From the NCBI GenBank assembly GCA_021202775.1, contig JAJQCJ010000131.1, forward strand, positions 1 to 49,175: 49,175 nucleotides of DNA. Reading direction: 5' to 3'. A model generated the notes under the pieces. That model was not told where the DNA came from, did not search any database, and saw nothing but the letters and a program-made list of their open reading frames with translations. Shown piece after piece: positions 16,219 through 25,832 of the stretch. Position numbers and translations under genes: made by a program. The number at the start of each line of letters is the position of its first letter. Positions within the stretch are counted from its first letter, which is position 1. This DNA comes from Clostridiales bacterium (GTDB lineage: Bacteria > Bacillota > Clostridia > Oscillospirales > Oscillospiraceae).

Positions 16219-16321
16219 AGAGGGGCTGGATTCAGCAGGGGCGTGAGATTGAAGCGTTCCGGCTCCGGCATGAACTGTGCGGCGAGATTGAAGCCGTAAC
16301 TTTGAAAGGGGTATCCTGAAC

Positions 16322-17485
16322 ATGTATCGCATCCAAACCATGAACAAAATCGCAGCGGTGGGCCTGAACCGTCTGGACAAGAACCACTATGAGGTCTCGG
16401 ACGACTTCGACCGGTACGACGGCATCATCGTCCGCAGCGCAAAGCTCCACGATGTGCCCTTCCCCAAGGAGCTGCTGGCCATTGCCCGGGCCGGTGCAGG
16501 CACCAACAACATCCCCATTGACCGCTGCTGCAAAGATGGCATTGTTGTATTCAACACCCCGGGCGCCAACGCCAACGCGGTGAAGGAGCAGGTGCTGGCC
16601 TCCCTGCTGCTCAGCTCCAGAGACCTGGTGGGCGGCATCCAGTGGGTGAAGGATCAGGTGGCCGCCGGCATCGACGTGACCACCGTTGTGGAGAAGGGAA
16701 AGTCCGCCTTTGCCGGGCCGGAGCTGGCCGGCAAGTCCCTGGGCATCATCGGCCTGGGCGCCATCGGCGCGAAGGTGGCCAATATGGGCATCGCCCTGGG
16801 CATGGAGGTGCTGGGCTATGACCCGTTCCTGTCCGTTGATGCGGCCCTGGGGCTGGATATTCATGTAAAGCATATTACGGAGTTGGACGTGCTGCTCCGG
16901 AATTCCGATTATATCACCATCCATATTCCCTATAACAAGGAGACGGCCAACACCATTGACGCGGAGGCCATTTCCAAGATGAAGGGCGGCGTCCGCATCA
17001 TCAACCTTGCCCGGGGCGGTCTGGTGAACAACCAGGCGCTGATTCAGGGGCTGGAATCCGGCCATGTGGCGTCCTATGTGACGGACTTCCCGGATAACGA
17101 GCTGGTGGGCGTGAAGAACGTCATCGGCACCCCCCACCTGGCGGCCTCCACCCCGGAGAGCGAGAACAACTGCGCGGTCATGGCCGCCAAGGAGCTCAGC
17201 GACTATCTGGAGAACGGCAACATCACCAATGCGGTGAATATGCCCCAGGTCTCCATGCCGCGGTCGGGCCGGTGCCGGGTCTGCGTAATTCACAAAAACG
17301 TGCCCACCGTATTGAACTCCATCCTGAACCTGTTCTCCGCCACTCAGATGAATATTGAGAACATGATCAACCGCTCCCGCAAGGAGATGGCCTACACCAT
17401 TGTCGATCTGGACACCAAAGTGGGTGACAGCGTTGTGGAAAAAATTATGGAGATTCCCAACGTGATTCGCGTGCGGGTGCTGTAA
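16322..17485 (+). CDS. serA: D-3-phosphoglycerate dehydrogenase (short form with ACT domain)
   Basis: 387-residue NAD-dependent enzyme for the first step of serine synthesis, oxidising 3-phosphoglycerate to 3-phosphohydroxypyruvate in the cytoplasm. Motifs: RAGAGTNNIP in the substrate domain, the NAD-binding GIIGLGAIGAKVA, Arg in INLARGGLVNN, and the Glu/His pair with GTPHLAAST. A C-terminal ACT domain (about 310-387, CVIHKNVPTVLNSILNLFSA) could mediate serine feedback. It lacks the extra intervening domain of long SerA proteins. No serC or serB neighbour is present. Other 2-hydroxyacid dehydrogenases are less likely given the ACT domain. Confidence 0.92.
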   Translation: MYRIQTMNKIAAVGLNRLDKNHYEVSDDFDRYDGIIVRSAKLHDVPFPKELLAIARAGAGTNNIPIDRCCKDGIVVFNTPGANANAVKEQVLASLLLSSRDLVGGIQWVKDQVAAGIDVTTVVEKGKSAFAGPELAGKSLGIIGLGAIGAKVANMGIALGMEVLGYDPFLSVDAALGLDIHVKHITELDVLLRNSDYITIHIPYNKETANTIDAEAISKMKGGVRIINLARGGLVNNQALIQGLESGHVASYVTDFPDNELVGVKNVIGTPHLAASTPESENNCAVMAAKELSDYLENGNITNAVNMPQVSMPRSGRCRVCVIHKNVPTVLNSILNLFSATQMNIENMINRSRKEMAYTIVDLDTKVGDSVVEKIMEIPNVIRVRVL

Positions 17486-17513
17486 TCAGCCCTTTCCGCC
17501 TGCGGCGCAGCAG

Positions 17514-17552
17514 AAAGCGTTCCCTTTCCGTGTCGAAAGGGGACGCTTTTTC
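17514..17552 (+). terminator. Intrinsic terminator of serA
   Basis: 15-bp stem with one G-U pair (17514-17528 with 17535-17549), then a run of Ts. Confidence 0.85.
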
Positions 17553-17650
17553 TGCCTTTGCGGAAAATTATCTGCTAAGTCCCACAAAAATTGAAAGAAT
17601 CCGCCGGCAGAAAATCGTCAACTGTCACAACAAAAATTTTTACCGGAACA

Positions 17651-17679
17651 TTGTGTTTTTGATGCTAAAACGGTATAAT
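17651..17679 (+). promoter_or_regulatory. Promoter of the pot operon
   Basis: TTGTGT (17651-17656), 17-bp spacer, perfect TATAAT (17674-17679). The leader is about 60 nt, and GGGGGAGG precedes the potA ATG. Confidence 0.65.
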
Positions 17680-17745
17680 CAACGTAGTCTTGCGCCTTTG
17701 AGAGAGGTGTGAGGGAATAATGACTCACATTGAGGGGGAGGATAA

Positions 17746-18786
17746 ATGTCCAAGGAACTGATTCGGCTAAGCGAGGTTTCCATGATTTTTGACGAAGACC
17801 TCGTGCTTGATCGTATCAATTTGTATATCAACGATGCGGAATTTTTGACCCTGCTGGGCCCGTCCGGCTGCGGGAAAACCACGACGCTGCGCATCATCGG
17901 CGGCTTCCAGACGCCGACCAGCGGCGACGTCCTGTTTGACGGCAACCGGATCAATGACCTGCCGCCCTATAAAAGGCAGATCAATACGGTGTTTCAGAAA
18001 TATGCGCTTTTTACGCATATGAACATCTATGAGAACGTGGCCTTCGGCCTGCGCATCTCCAAGACGCCTGAGGCGGAGATCCGCCAGCGGGTGAAGGAGG
18101 CGCTGGCCATGGTGAACCTTTCCGGCTTTGAAAAGCGAAGTACCACCTCCCTGTCCGGCGGACAGCAGCAGCGGGTGGCCATCGCCCGGGCCATCGTCAA
18201 CCGGCCCAAGGTGCTTCTGCTGGACGAGCCGCTGGGCGCCCTGGATTTAAAGCTGCGCAAGGAGATGCAGACCGAGCTGAAAAAGATTCAGCAGCAGGTG
18301 GGCATCACCTTCATCTATGTGACCCATGACCAGGAAGAGGCCCTGACCATGAGCGACACCATCGTTGTCATGAACGAAGGCAGAATTCAGCAAATCGGTA
18401 CCCCATTGGATATTTATAACGAGCCCAAGAACGCCTTTGTAGCGAACTTCATCGGAGAGAGCAATATTGTGGACGCCATTATGGAGGAGGACTATAAAGT
18501 CACCTTCAGCGGCCGCACCTTTGACTGCGTAGACCGCGGCTTCGCCCGCCGGGAACGGGTGGATGTGGTGGTGCGCCCGGAGGACCTGCTCATCTCCGAG
18601 CCGGAGGACGGTCAAATCGCCGGAACGGTGGAGAACATCGTCTTTAAGGGCATCTACTACGAGATGATGATACGGGCGGCGGACGGCTATGCCTGGAAGG
18701 TGCAGAACACCCACGCCTATGAGGTGGGCACCCGCCTTGGCCTGTCTGTGGAGCCGGAGAACATCCAGGTCATGCACAAGAATTGA
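17746..18786 (+). CDS. potA: Spermidine/putrescine ABC transporter ATP-binding protein
   Basis: 346 residues. The ABC ATPase domain has Walker [10 protein letters not shown] (38-46), Q-loop in [10 protein letters not shown], signature [15 protein letters not shown], Walker [13 protein letters not shown] and the switch His in [10 protein letters not shown]-terminal TOBE/OB-type domain (about 250-346) is usual for PotA and often serves regulation. First gene of potABCD; potB begins 10 bp after its stop. Substrate assignment rests on the whole operon, especially PotD. Spermidine or putrescine is likely, but close relatives take up other small cations. Confidence 0.93.
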   Translation: MSKELIRLSEVSMIFDEDLVLDRINLYINDAEFLTLLGPSGCGKTTTLRIIGGFQTPTSGDVLFDGNRINDLPPYKRQINTVFQKYALFTHMNIYENVAFGLRISKTPEAEIRQRVKEALAMVNLSGFEKRSTTSLSGGQQQRVAIARAIVNRPKVLLLDEPLGALDLKLRKEMQTELKKIQQQVGITFIYVTHDQEEALTMSDTIVVMNEGRIQQIGTPLDIYNEPKNAFVANFIGESNIVDAIMEEDYKVTFSGRTFDCVDRGFARRERVDVVVRPEDLLISEPEDGQIAGTVENIVFKGIYYEMMIRAADGYAWKVQNTHAYEVGTRLGLSVEPENIQVMHKN

Positions 18787-18796
18787 GGTGGGGCAG

Positions 18797-19642
18797 ATGA
18801 AAAAGAAGCTCCTCGCCATACCTTATGTGGTCTGGATGGCGATTTTCGTCATTGTTCCCCTGCTTTTGGTGGTGGGCTACGCCTTCACCACCCGGGACGG
18901 CGGCTTTTCCGTGGAAAACTTCACCACTATGGCCCAGTACTGGTCTGTGTTTCTGACCTCCTTCCGGCTGGCGCTGATCGCCACCCTGATCTGTCTGCTG
19001 ATCGGGTACCCGGTGGCCTACTGGATTTCCCGGGAAAGCCCCAACGTCCGGCGGATCGCCATGGTGCTGATCATGCTGCCCATGTGGATGAACTTCCTGC
19101 TGCGCACCTACGCCTGGATGAGCCTCCTGGAAAACACCGGCATTATCAACACGTTTCTGCAAAATATCGGCTTCTTCAACCTGATCAACAGCATCTTTGG
19201 CACAGAAATTGAATACTTTCATATGATCAACACCTCCGGCGCCGTGGTGCTGGGCATGGTATACAACTATCTGCCCTTCATGATCATGCCCATCACCACC
19301 GTCATTGAAAAAATTGACCCCAGCGTGGTGGAGGCTGCGGAGGATTTGGGGGCCAGCGGCGTCCAGGTCTTTGGCCGGGTCATTTTTCCCCTGAGTCTGC
19401 CCGGTGTGCTGTCCGGCATCACCATGGTGTTTATCCCGTCCGTATCCACCTTTGCCATCTCCTCCCTGTTGGGCGGCGGCATGACGCTGCTGCTGGGCGA
19501 CCTGATTCAGACCCAGTTCTACGGCAGCGCCTACAACCCCTACCTGGGCTCCGCCATCAGCCTGGTGATGATGGTGATTGTCCTGGTGATGATGGCAATC
19601 ATGAACCACTTCGGTGAGGGAGAGGAGACGGCAATCTATTGA
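18797..19642 (+). CDS. potB: Polyamine ABC transporter permease PotB
   Basis: 281 residues from the ATG at 18797 (GGTGGGG ribosome site); an in-frame ATG inside potA was rejected. Six transmembrane helices typical of BPD_transp_1 permeases start at residue 5. The EAA coupling loop is visible as VVEAAEDLGASGVQVFGRVI. It pairs with PotC to form the membrane channel. The stop overlaps the potC start by 4 bp (TTGA), so the two are translationally coupled in equal amounts. Confidence 0.93.
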   Translation: MKKKLLAIPYVVWMAIFVIVPLLLVVGYAFTTRDGGFSVENFTTMAQYWSVFLTSFRLALIATLICLLIGYPVAYWISRESPNVRRIAMVLIMLPMWMNFLLRTYAWMSLLENTGIINTFLQNIGFFNLINSIFGTEIEYFHMINTSGAVVLGMVYNYLPFMIMPITTVIEKIDPSVVEAAEDLGASGVQVFGRVIFPLSLPGVLSGITMVFIPSVSTFAISSLLGGGMTLLLGDLIQTQFYGSAYNPYLGSAISLVMMVIVLVMMAIMNHFGEGEETAIY

Positions 19643-20496
19643 AAAAGAACGGTGTAGTTTCCCGTCTGGCCCTGCTGCTGACGGCGGTGTTTTTGTACGC
19701 GCCCATTGTGGTGCTGATTGTATTCTCCTTTAACTCCTCCAAAAGCCGGACGGTTTGGACGGGCTTTTCCCTGGAGTGGTACCGGGAGCTGTTTGACGAC
19801 AGCCGGATTCTGAGCGCCCTCGTCACGACCCTGGAGGTCTCCGTCCTGGCCATGATCATCTCCACGATTTTGGGGACGATGGCAGCCATCGGCTTCTTCA
19901 ACATGAAGAAGCGCCCCCGTTCGATCTGCATGGCCATCAACAACATCCCCATGACCAATGCGGATATCATCACCGGCGTCAGCCTGATGCTGCTGTTCGT
20001 CTTTGCCATCGGCGCCTTCAACAACACCCTTGGCAGCGTAACGGGAACGGAATTGAAAATGGGCTTCGGCACCCTGCTGTTGGCCCATATCACCTTTGAT
20101 ATCCCCTATGTGATATTGTCGGTCACGCCCAAGCTGCGGCAATGCGACCCCAACATCGAGGAGGCAGCCCTGGATTTGGGGGCCACCCCCTGGCAGGCCT
20201 TTACAAAGGTGGTGCTGCCGGAGATTCAGCCCGGCGTGGTGAACGGGGCCATCATGGCCTTCACCATGAGCATTGACGACTTTGTGATTTCCTACTTTAC
20301 CGCAGGGTCCAACACCTCCACCCTGGCCATGGAAATCTATTCCATGACCCGCAAGCGCATCAGTCCGGAAATCAACGCGCTTTCCACGCTGATGTTCGCG
20401 GTGGTGCTGAGCCTGCTGGCCATGGTAAACATCCGCTCCGCCCAGCAGGAGCGGGCGGCCGCCAGACGGGAAGCCGAGCTGCGGCAGAAGAACTAA
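19639..20496 (+). CDS. potC: Polyamine ABC transporter permease PotC
   Basis: 285 residues starting at a TTG that overlaps the potB stop, which decides the start. Six membrane segments and the EAA loop IEEAALDLGATPWQAFTKVV mark the second permease half. The charged C-terminal tail (QQERAAARREAEL) is cytoplasmic. potD follows after 23 bp with a strong GGAGG site. Confidence 0.93.
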   Translation: MKKNGVVSRLALLLTAVFLYAPIVVLIVFSFNSSKSRTVWTGFSLEWYRELFDDSRILSALVTTLEVSVLAMIISTILGTMAAIGFFNMKKRPRSICMAINNIPMTNADIITGVSLMLLFVFAIGAFNNTLGSVTGTELKMGFGTLLLAHITFDIPYVILSVTPKLRQCDPNIEEAALDLGATPWQAFTKVVLPEIQPGVVNGAIMAFTMSIDDFVISYFTAGSNTSTLAMEIYSMTRKRISPEINALSTLMFAVVLSLLAMVNIRSAQQERAAARREAELRQKN

Positions 20497-20519
20497 AGAG
20501 AACCAAGGAGGGCACTTCC

Positions 20520-21572
20520 ATGAAAAAGAAGCAACTGATTGCCTTTTGCACGGCCCTGGCGCTGTGCCTGCCCCTGACCGCCTGCGGCAGCTCCGGCAGC
20601 GAGAGCAACGGAGAGGTCAACGTCTACAACTGGGGCGAGTATATGGACGAGGATCTGCTGGATCAGTTTGAGGAGGAGACCGGTATCAAGGTCAACTACT
20701 CCACCTATTCCGACAACGAGTCCCTGTACGCCACCCTGAAAAGCGGCTCCGGCGGCTATGACGTCATCATCCCGTCCGACTATATGATCTCCCGCATGAT
20801 CGAGGAGGATATGCTGCTGGAGCTGGACTTTGACCAGATTCCCAACTACGAGTATATCGATGAGGACTACAAGGGTCTGGACTACGACCCGGACAACGCA
20901 TATTCCGTCCCCTATATGTGGGGCGTGGTGGGCATCGTGTACAACACCACCATGGTGGACTATGCGCCCACCAGCTGGGACATCCTGTGGGATGAGGATT
21001 TGTCCGGTCAGATTCTGATGTTCGACAACAGCCGGGACGCCATCGGCATCGCCCTGAAGCTGCTGGGCTACTCCTACAACACCACCAATGAGGACGAAAT
21101 CGTGGCGGCTGTGGACAAGCTCATCGAGCAGAAGCCCCTGGTGCAGGCCTATGTGATGGACCAGATTTTTGACAAGATGGAGGCCGGAGAGGCGGCGGTG
21201 GGTCCCTACTATGCCGGAGACGCCATCACCATGATGGAGGAAAATCCTGACCTGGCCTTCTTCATCCCGGAGGAGGGCACCAACTACTATGTGGACGCCA
21301 TGTGCATCCCCAAGGACGCCGAGAACGTAGAGAACGCCCTGGCCTTCATCAACTTCATGTGCGACCCGGAGTCCTCCGCCGCCAACGCGGAGTATATCTA
21401 CTACTCCACGCCGGAGAGCGCCGCCAAGGAGCTGCTGTCGGACGAGCTGAAAAACAGCGACATCGCCTACCCCTCCCAGGATGTGATGAGCCTGACGGAG
21501 GTGTACACTAACCTGCCCCAGACGATTCTGGACCTGTACGATTCGGAGTGGCTGCGGCTGAAGGCGTCCTGA
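20520..21572 (+). CDS. potD: Polyamine-binding lipoprotein PotD
   Basis: 350-residue substrate-binding protein. The signal ends in the lipobox LTAC (Cys about 22), followed by a Gly/Ser linker, so the mature protein is lipid-anchored on the outer face of the membrane. The body has the PotD/PotF hallmarks VNVYNWGEYMDEDLLDQFEE, GGYDVIIPSDYMISRM and YSVPYMWGVVGIVYN. It delivers polyamine to PotABC. Last gene of the operon, followed by a terminator. Acidic and aromatic residues in these motifs fit a polycation ligand; the exact polyamine is not decided. Confidence 0.93.
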   Translation: MKKKQLIAFCTALALCLPLTACGSSGSESNGEVNVYNWGEYMDEDLLDQFEEETGIKVNYSTYSDNESLYATLKSGSGGYDVIIPSDYMISRMIEEDMLLELDFDQIPNYEYIDEDYKGLDYDPDNAYSVPYMWGVVGIVYNTTMVDYAPTSWDILWDEDLSGQILMFDNSRDAIGIALKLLGYSYNTTNEDEIVAAVDKLIEQKPLVQAYVMDQIFDKMEAGEAAVGPYYAGDAITMMEENPDLAFFIPEEGTNYYVDAMCIPKDAENVENALAFINFMCDPESSAANAEYIYYSTPESAAKELLSDELKNSDIAYPSQDVMSLTEVYTNLPQTILDLYDSEWLRLKAS

Positions 21573-21616
21573 CCGGCAGAGAGACCGGTTTCCCAATCAA
21601 ATATGCTGCGCAAAAG

Positions 21617-21650
21617 AGGGCGGCCGCTGTAAAGCGGCCGCCCTTGTCAT
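21617..21650 (+). terminator. Terminator of the pot operon
   Basis: 12-bp perfect stem (21617-21628 with 21633-21644), GTAA loop, then TTGTC. Convergent with the sulfotransferase gene, so it may serve both strands. Confidence 0.75.
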
Positions 21651-21720
21651 GCTTTTTGATGCGAATCATGCGCTGCCCCTCCCCTGCTCAGCCGGAATTG
21701 GCGGCCAGAGGGGGCGCGGT

Positions 21721-22740
21721 TCAGGTCCCTGCGCCGGTGGCAAGGCCCACCGCGCCGCCGGAGGACGGCGCAGGCCGACCGCCCCAGACGCTGTGGAGGG
21801 CCCGCCCGGTCAGTTCCTCCGTCCGGCAAATCTCCTCATCGAAGTAGTCCATCAGGTAGGCTCTGGTTTCCGGCAGCACCTTGCTTTTGTCCGTGTCCGG
21901 GGCCAGGCACTCCTTCCGCACCCGCTGGAAATACCGGCGGAACCGCTCGTAGCGCTTTGGCCCCCAATAGGGCATGCCGCAGAGATCATAAAACAGGTAG
22001 TTGAGTCCCTTGACCCAGTACAGCTTTTTCGCGCAGCGCGGGGAAACCGCCCGCTCGTTACCCTCGTTGCTTCTCAGGTTATAGGTGATCTCCGGCGCAT
22101 CGGGAACGCCGATAAACTCGTAAATCTCCTGACAGGCGGCGTGCTGATCCCGGACAAACTCCTCAAAGAGGACAAACTTCATATTTTTCCGGTCAAAGTG
22201 TTCCAGGTATTCGGAAATACAGGTGGCGTAATTGCTCTGGGACAACACGATATACTTCATCTGCCGCTTCATCACCTGCCCCCGCCATCCCGGATGGTCC
22301 AGCACGGAATGGACATAGTAATCGAAGCCCTGAGCGTGGCCGTGTTCCTCATCGTAGCGGATATACCGGGCGGGCAGGAAGCCCCTGGCCAGAAAATAGC
22401 GATAGGCGGAATAGCTGCGGTCCACCGGATTGCGCATCATGAAAATCAGTTTCGTGTCCGGCGACATATCCCGGCTGACCTTTTTCGCGCAGCCGCCATA
22501 GGTCAGCCCGGCGTTGACCTCCCCCGTCAATCGGGTATCTCCCGGCTGGAGGTGCCCGAAATAGCGCCAGTTGTAGAACCGTGTGCCGCCGCAGACGATG
22601 TGCCAGACCGGCACACGGTAATACATCGGCTCCTTCACGTCCCGGCAGAGGGCGATCTGCGGATGCTGCTTTAAAATAGCGTACAGTGTGGTGGTGCCGC
22701 ACTTTTGAAAGCCCAAACAGACAAAATCAGGATACCCCAT
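21721..22740 (-). CDS. PAPS-dependent sulfotransferase
   Basis: 339 residues. The 5'-phosphosulfate loop GFQKCGTTTLY (10-20) and the 3'-phosphate site MMRNPVDRSYSAYRYF (101-116, Arg103 and Ser109) are the two PAPS-binding motifs of the sulfotransferase fold. It has no signal peptide, so it acts in the cytoplasm. It is the last gene after cysD and cysNC, which make PAPS, so the cassette makes and uses its own sulfuryl donor. The acceptor is unknown: a glycan, lipid-linked sugar, steroid or other small molecule are all open. The last 25 residues are Gly/Ala/Pro-rich and probably disordered. Confidence 0.88.
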   Translation of the reverse strand: MGYPDFVCLGFQKCGTTTLYAILKQHPQIALCRDVKEPMYYRVPVWHIVCGGTRFYNWRYFGHLQPGDTRLTGEVNAGLTYGGCAKKVSRDMSPDTKLIFMMRNPVDRSYSAYRYFLARGFLPARYIRYDEEHGHAQGFDYYVHSVLDHPGWRGQVMKRQMKYIVLSQSNYATCISEYLEHFDRKNMKFVLFEEFVRDQHAACQEIYEFIGVPDAPEITYNLRSNEGNERAVSPRCAKKLYWVKGLNYLFYDLCGMPYWGPKRYERFRRYFQRVRKECLAPDTDKSKVLPETRAYLMDYFDEEICRTEELTGRALHSVWGGRPAPSSGGAVGLATGAGT

Positions 22741-22812
22741 GTTCCAATCCTCCCCTGCGGTCAGATGCCGAAAAGGTCGGCAGCGTCCGCAGTTTGTGCC
22801 GCTCCCTGTTCC

Positions 22813-24675
22813 TCAGATGCGCCCCTCGATGCAGTGAAGGATTTCGTCCACGCAGGACTCTATGCTTCTGTCTGCCGTGTTGACCGTCAGGTCCGGGTTC
22901 TGTGGCACCTCAAAGGGGCTGGAGATGCCGGTGAAGTCTGGGATTTCCCCGTTCCGGGCCTTCTGGTACAGGCCTTTGACATCCCGCCGTTCACATTCCT
23001 CCAGGGGCGTGCTGACGTAGACCTCGAAGAAGTCGCTGCCAATCACCTCACGGGCGTTGTTCCGATCCCGCTCGAAGGGGGAGATGAAGGAGGTCATCAC
23101 AATCAGCCCGGCATCGTTCATCAGCTTGGCCACCTCCGCAATGCGGCGGATGTTTTCCACCCGGTCAGCCTCCTCGAAGCTCAGGTTTTTGTTCAGCCCC
23201 ATGCGGATGTTGTCGCCGTCCAGCAGCATGGTGTGCTTGCCCATGGCCACCAGACGCTTCTCCAGCTCGTTGGCCAGGGCGGATTTCCCGGAGCCGGAGA
23301 GACCGGTAAACCACACCGTCAGCGGCTTCTGGTTCTTCTGGGAGGCCCGAAGCTCCTTTGTGATGTCTGTCTCCTGATAGACCAGGTTTTTGTCCCGAAC
23401 CAGGGGGCCCAGCACCGTGCCGCAGGCCGAGGTCATGTTGGTGACCCGGTCGATCAGCAGGAAACAGCCCAGCGCCTTGTCGCACCTGCCGCCGTGCCTG
23501 CTCTGGAAGCGGTTGAAAATCACCCTGTCCGAGGCGGCAATGTCGCAGACCGCCAGCTCGTTCTTTTTCAGCCGGTCCGCAGGGATGCGGGAGCCGGTGT
23601 TGATGTCGATTTTATGCCGAATCTTCAGCACCGTGGCGGGAATCTGCTTGGTGCCCAGCTTTAACGTATAGTTGCGTCCGGCGGAAAGAGAGGTGTCGTC
23701 CATCCAGAGGATGGTGGCGGTGAAGAGTCTCCCCAGATTCAGGTTGGCGTTCTTCATGATGACGTCCCCCCGGGAGACGTCCACCTCCCGGTCCAGCTGA
23801 ACGGTGACGGCCTCCCCTGCCGTGATTTCCTCCGCCGGCTGCCCCGCCATCAGGAGATGGCTCACATGGGCCTTCTCCCCACTGGGCAGGACGATGACCG
23901 CGTCCCCCACCCGGAGCTGTCCACACGCCACCTGGCCCTGGAACCCTCGGAAGGTGCGGTCCGGACGGCAAACCCGCTGCACCGGCAGCACGAAGCCGTT
24001 TTTGATGCTGTCATCCGCCACCGGAACCTGCTCCAGATAGGTCAGCAGCGCAGGACCTTCGTACCAGTACATATTGGTGGAGGGCCGGGTCACATTGTCC
24101 CCCTCCGTGGCGGACACGGGAATCACCGCCACCGAGGCCGGCAGGAATTCCGCCACCAGCCGCCGCAGCTCCCGCTCCAGCTCGTAGAACCGATAGCGGT
24201 TATACTGCACCAGGTCCATCTTGTTGACGGCAAAGACAAAGTGACGAATCCCCATCAGGGCACAGATTCTGGTGTGCCGCCGGGTCTGGGTCAGGATGCC
24301 CTGGGTGGCGTCCACAAGGATCACCGCCAGGTCGGCAAAGGACGCCCCCACAGCCATATTCCGGGTATATTCCTCATGGCCCGGCGCGTCCGCCACAATA
24401 AAGCTCCTGTGCTCCGTGCTGAAATAGCGGTAGGCCACGTCAATGGTGATGCCCTGCTCCCGCTCGGCCATCAGGCCGTCCAGCAGCAGCGAATAGTCGA
24501 TTTTGCCGCCCCGGCTGCCCACCTTGCTGTCCAGCTCCAGTGCCTGCACTTGGTCGGCATACAGCAGCTTGGCGTCGTAGAGCATATGGCCGATCAGCGT
24601 GGATTTTCCGTCGTCCACGCTGCCGCAGGTGACAAATTTCAAAAGCCCGCCGGCTTCCTTCGTGTCGTTTTTCAT
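22813..24675 (-). CDS. cysNC: Fused sulfate adenylyltransferase GTPase subunit and APS kinase (CysNC/NodQ-like)
   Basis: 620 residues. An EF-Tu-like GTPase comes first (P-loop GSVDDGKST 18-26, DAPGHEEY 96-103, NKMD 151-154), then two beta-barrel domains (about 225-430), then an APS kinase domain (P-loop GLSGSGKS 458-465, and FISPFERDRNNAR). The GTPase half drives APS formation with CysD; the kinase half phosphorylates APS to PAPS. Such fusions are the NodQ type, often tied to sulfation rather than sulfide assimilation. No PAPS or APS reductase is nearby. It follows cysD after 3 bp and precedes the sulfotransferase by 72 bp. Confidence 0.95.
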   Translation of the reverse strand: MKNDTKEAGGLLKFVTCGSVDDGKSTLIGHMLYDAKLLYADQVQALELDSKVGSRGGKIDYSLLLDGLMAEREQGITIDVAYRYFSTEHRSFIVADAPGHEEYTRNMAVGASFADLAVILVDATQGILTQTRRHTRICALMGIRHFVFAVNKMDLVQYNRYRFYELERELRRLVAEFLPASVAVIPVSATEGDNVTRPSTNMYWYEGPALLTYLEQVPVADDSIKNGFVLPVQRVCRPDRTFRGFQGQVACGQLRVGDAVIVLPSGEKAHVSHLLMAGQPAEEITAGEAVTVQLDREVDVSRGDVIMKNANLNLGRLFTATILWMDDTSLSAGRNYTLKLGTKQIPATVLKIRHKIDINTGSRIPADRLKKNELAVCDIAASDRVIFNRFQSRHGGRCDKALGCFLLIDRVTNMTSACGTVLGPLVRDKNLVYQETDITKELRASQKNQKPLTVWFTGLSGSGKSALANELEKRLVAMGKHTMLLDGDNIRMGLNKNLSFEEADRVENIRRIAEVAKLMNDAGLIVMTSFISPFERDRNNAREVIGSDFFEVYVSTPLEECERRDVKGLYQKARNGEIPDFTGISSPFEVPQNPDLTVNTADRSIESCVDEILHCIEGRI

Positions 24676-24678
24676 GGC

Positions 24679-25569
24679 TTAGAAATACCCTTCCCTTTTT
24701 CTGCGCTCCATGCTGCCGGCGGCCTCATGGTCAATGACCCGGCTGGTGCGCTCGGATTCCACAGCCCCCAGCGTCTCCGCCACAATGGCCTCCAGGGTGT
24801 CCGCCTCGGACTCCACCGCGCCGGTCAGCGGGTAGCAGCCCAGTGTGCGGAACCGCACCTTTTTCCACTGGATCTCCTCACCGGGGCGGAGCCTCATCCG
24901 GTCGTCGTCCACCATGATGATGTTGCCGTCCCGGTAGACCACAGGCCGCTCCTTGGCGAAGTACAGGGGAACGATTTCGATGTTCTCCCGCATGATGTAC
25001 TGCCAGATGTCCTTTTCCGTCCAGTTGGACAGGGGGAACACCCGGATGCTCTCGCCTTTGTGGATTTGGGTATTGTAGAGCTGCCACATCTCCGGCCGCT
25101 GCTTCTTCGGCTCCCAGCCGTGGGCGCTGTTGCGGAAGGAGAACACCCGCTCCTTGGCCCGGGACTTTTCCTCGTCCCGCCGTCCGCCGCCAAAGGCCGC
25201 CGTAAACCCATACAGGTCCAGGGCGTCCCGCAGGGCCTTGGTTTTCATAATGTCCGTATAGGCCGCACCATGGTCAAAGGGATTGATACCCTGGCGCACA
25301 CCTTCCATATTGGTGTACACCAGCAGTTCAATCCCCTTTTCACGGGCAACGCGGTCCCGGAATGCGATCATCTCCCGGAACTTCCAGGTGGTGTCGATAT
25401 GCAGAAAGGGAAACGGAGGCTTCTCCGGGTAGAACGCCTTCAGCGCCAGGTGCAGCATCACGGAGCTGTCCTTGCCGATGGAGTACAGCATCACCGGCTT
25501 TTCACACTCCGCCGCCACCTCCCGCATGATATAGATGGATTCCGCTTCCAATTCATCTAAGTGTGACAT
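24679..25569 (-). CDS. cysD: Sulfate adenylyltransferase small subunit CysD
   Basis: 296-residue PP-loop ATP sulfurylase subunit. The pyrophosphate loop is [16 protein letters not shown], and [17 protein letters not shown] with [15 protein letters not shown] are CysD signatures. With the CysN half of the next gene it makes adenosine 5'-phosphosulfate from sulfate and ATP at the cost of GTP. First gene of the three-gene cassette, with a consensus-like promoter 100 bp upstream. The C-terminus (RKREGYF) matches the family end, so the gene is full length. Confidence 0.95.
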   Translation of the reverse strand: MSHLDELEAESIYIMREVAAECEKPVMLYSIGKDSSVMLHLALKAFYPEKPPFPFLHIDTTWKFREMIAFRDRVAREKGIELLVYTNMEGVRQGINPFDHGAAYTDIMKTKALRDALDLYGFTAAFGGGRRDEEKSRAKERVFSFRNSAHGWEPKKQRPEMWQLYNTQIHKGESIRVFPLSNWTEKDIWQYIMRENIEIVPLYFAKERPVVYRDGNIIMVDDDRMRLRPGEEIQWKKVRFRTLGCYPLTGAVESEADTLEAIVAETLGAVESERTSRVIDHEAAGSMERRKREGYF

Positions 25570-25672
25570 TTCAATCTTGCCTTCCTCAGGTTTTTCCGCC
25601 GGAGCATGCGCAGCCCGGCGGTGCGAATTGTCGCTGCAGCCGCATCATGGGCGGTCGATTGCAGATGTTAAA

Positions 25673-25701
25673 ATCATATCCGCTTCGCTATTCGTTGTCA
25701 A
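25673..25701 (-). promoter_or_regulatory. Strong promoter of the cysD-cysNC-sulfotransferase cassette
   Basis: Reverse strand TTGACA (25696-25701), 17-bp spacer, TATGAT (25673-25678). The -35 is inside a palindrome TCGTTG T CAACGA. Two copies of TGCATATG lie upstream (25706-25713 and 25755-25762), a possible activator or repressor site. Confidence 0.7.
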
Positions 25702-25832
25702 CGACTGCATATGTCCAAAGAGTTAAAAATTTGTAAATTTCGCTGCCGTTCTTGTGCATATGCAAAAGATGCGATACGGTTTCACGCTATTTGTTGCTTT
25801 CTGCCGGCTTCCGGCGCTCCGCCGGAGGCCCC

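Larger units (their letters stand above)
15986..16321. other. 336-bp divergent intergenic region
   Basis: No gene seen. It holds the two divergent promoters listed separately, a 16-bp GC palindrome GGATGGG CC CCCATCC (16097-16112), and a direct repeat GAGATTGAAGC at 16245-16255 and 16284-16294 in the serA leader. Confidence 0.6.

Noticed and set aside
16219-16321. T-box riboswitch before serA
   Set aside because: No T-box sequence, specifier loop or terminator/antiterminator pair is visible in the short leader.
22813-24675. Translation factor EF-Tu/SelB
   Set aside because: The GTPase is fused to an APS kinase and follows cysD, which fixes it as CysNC.
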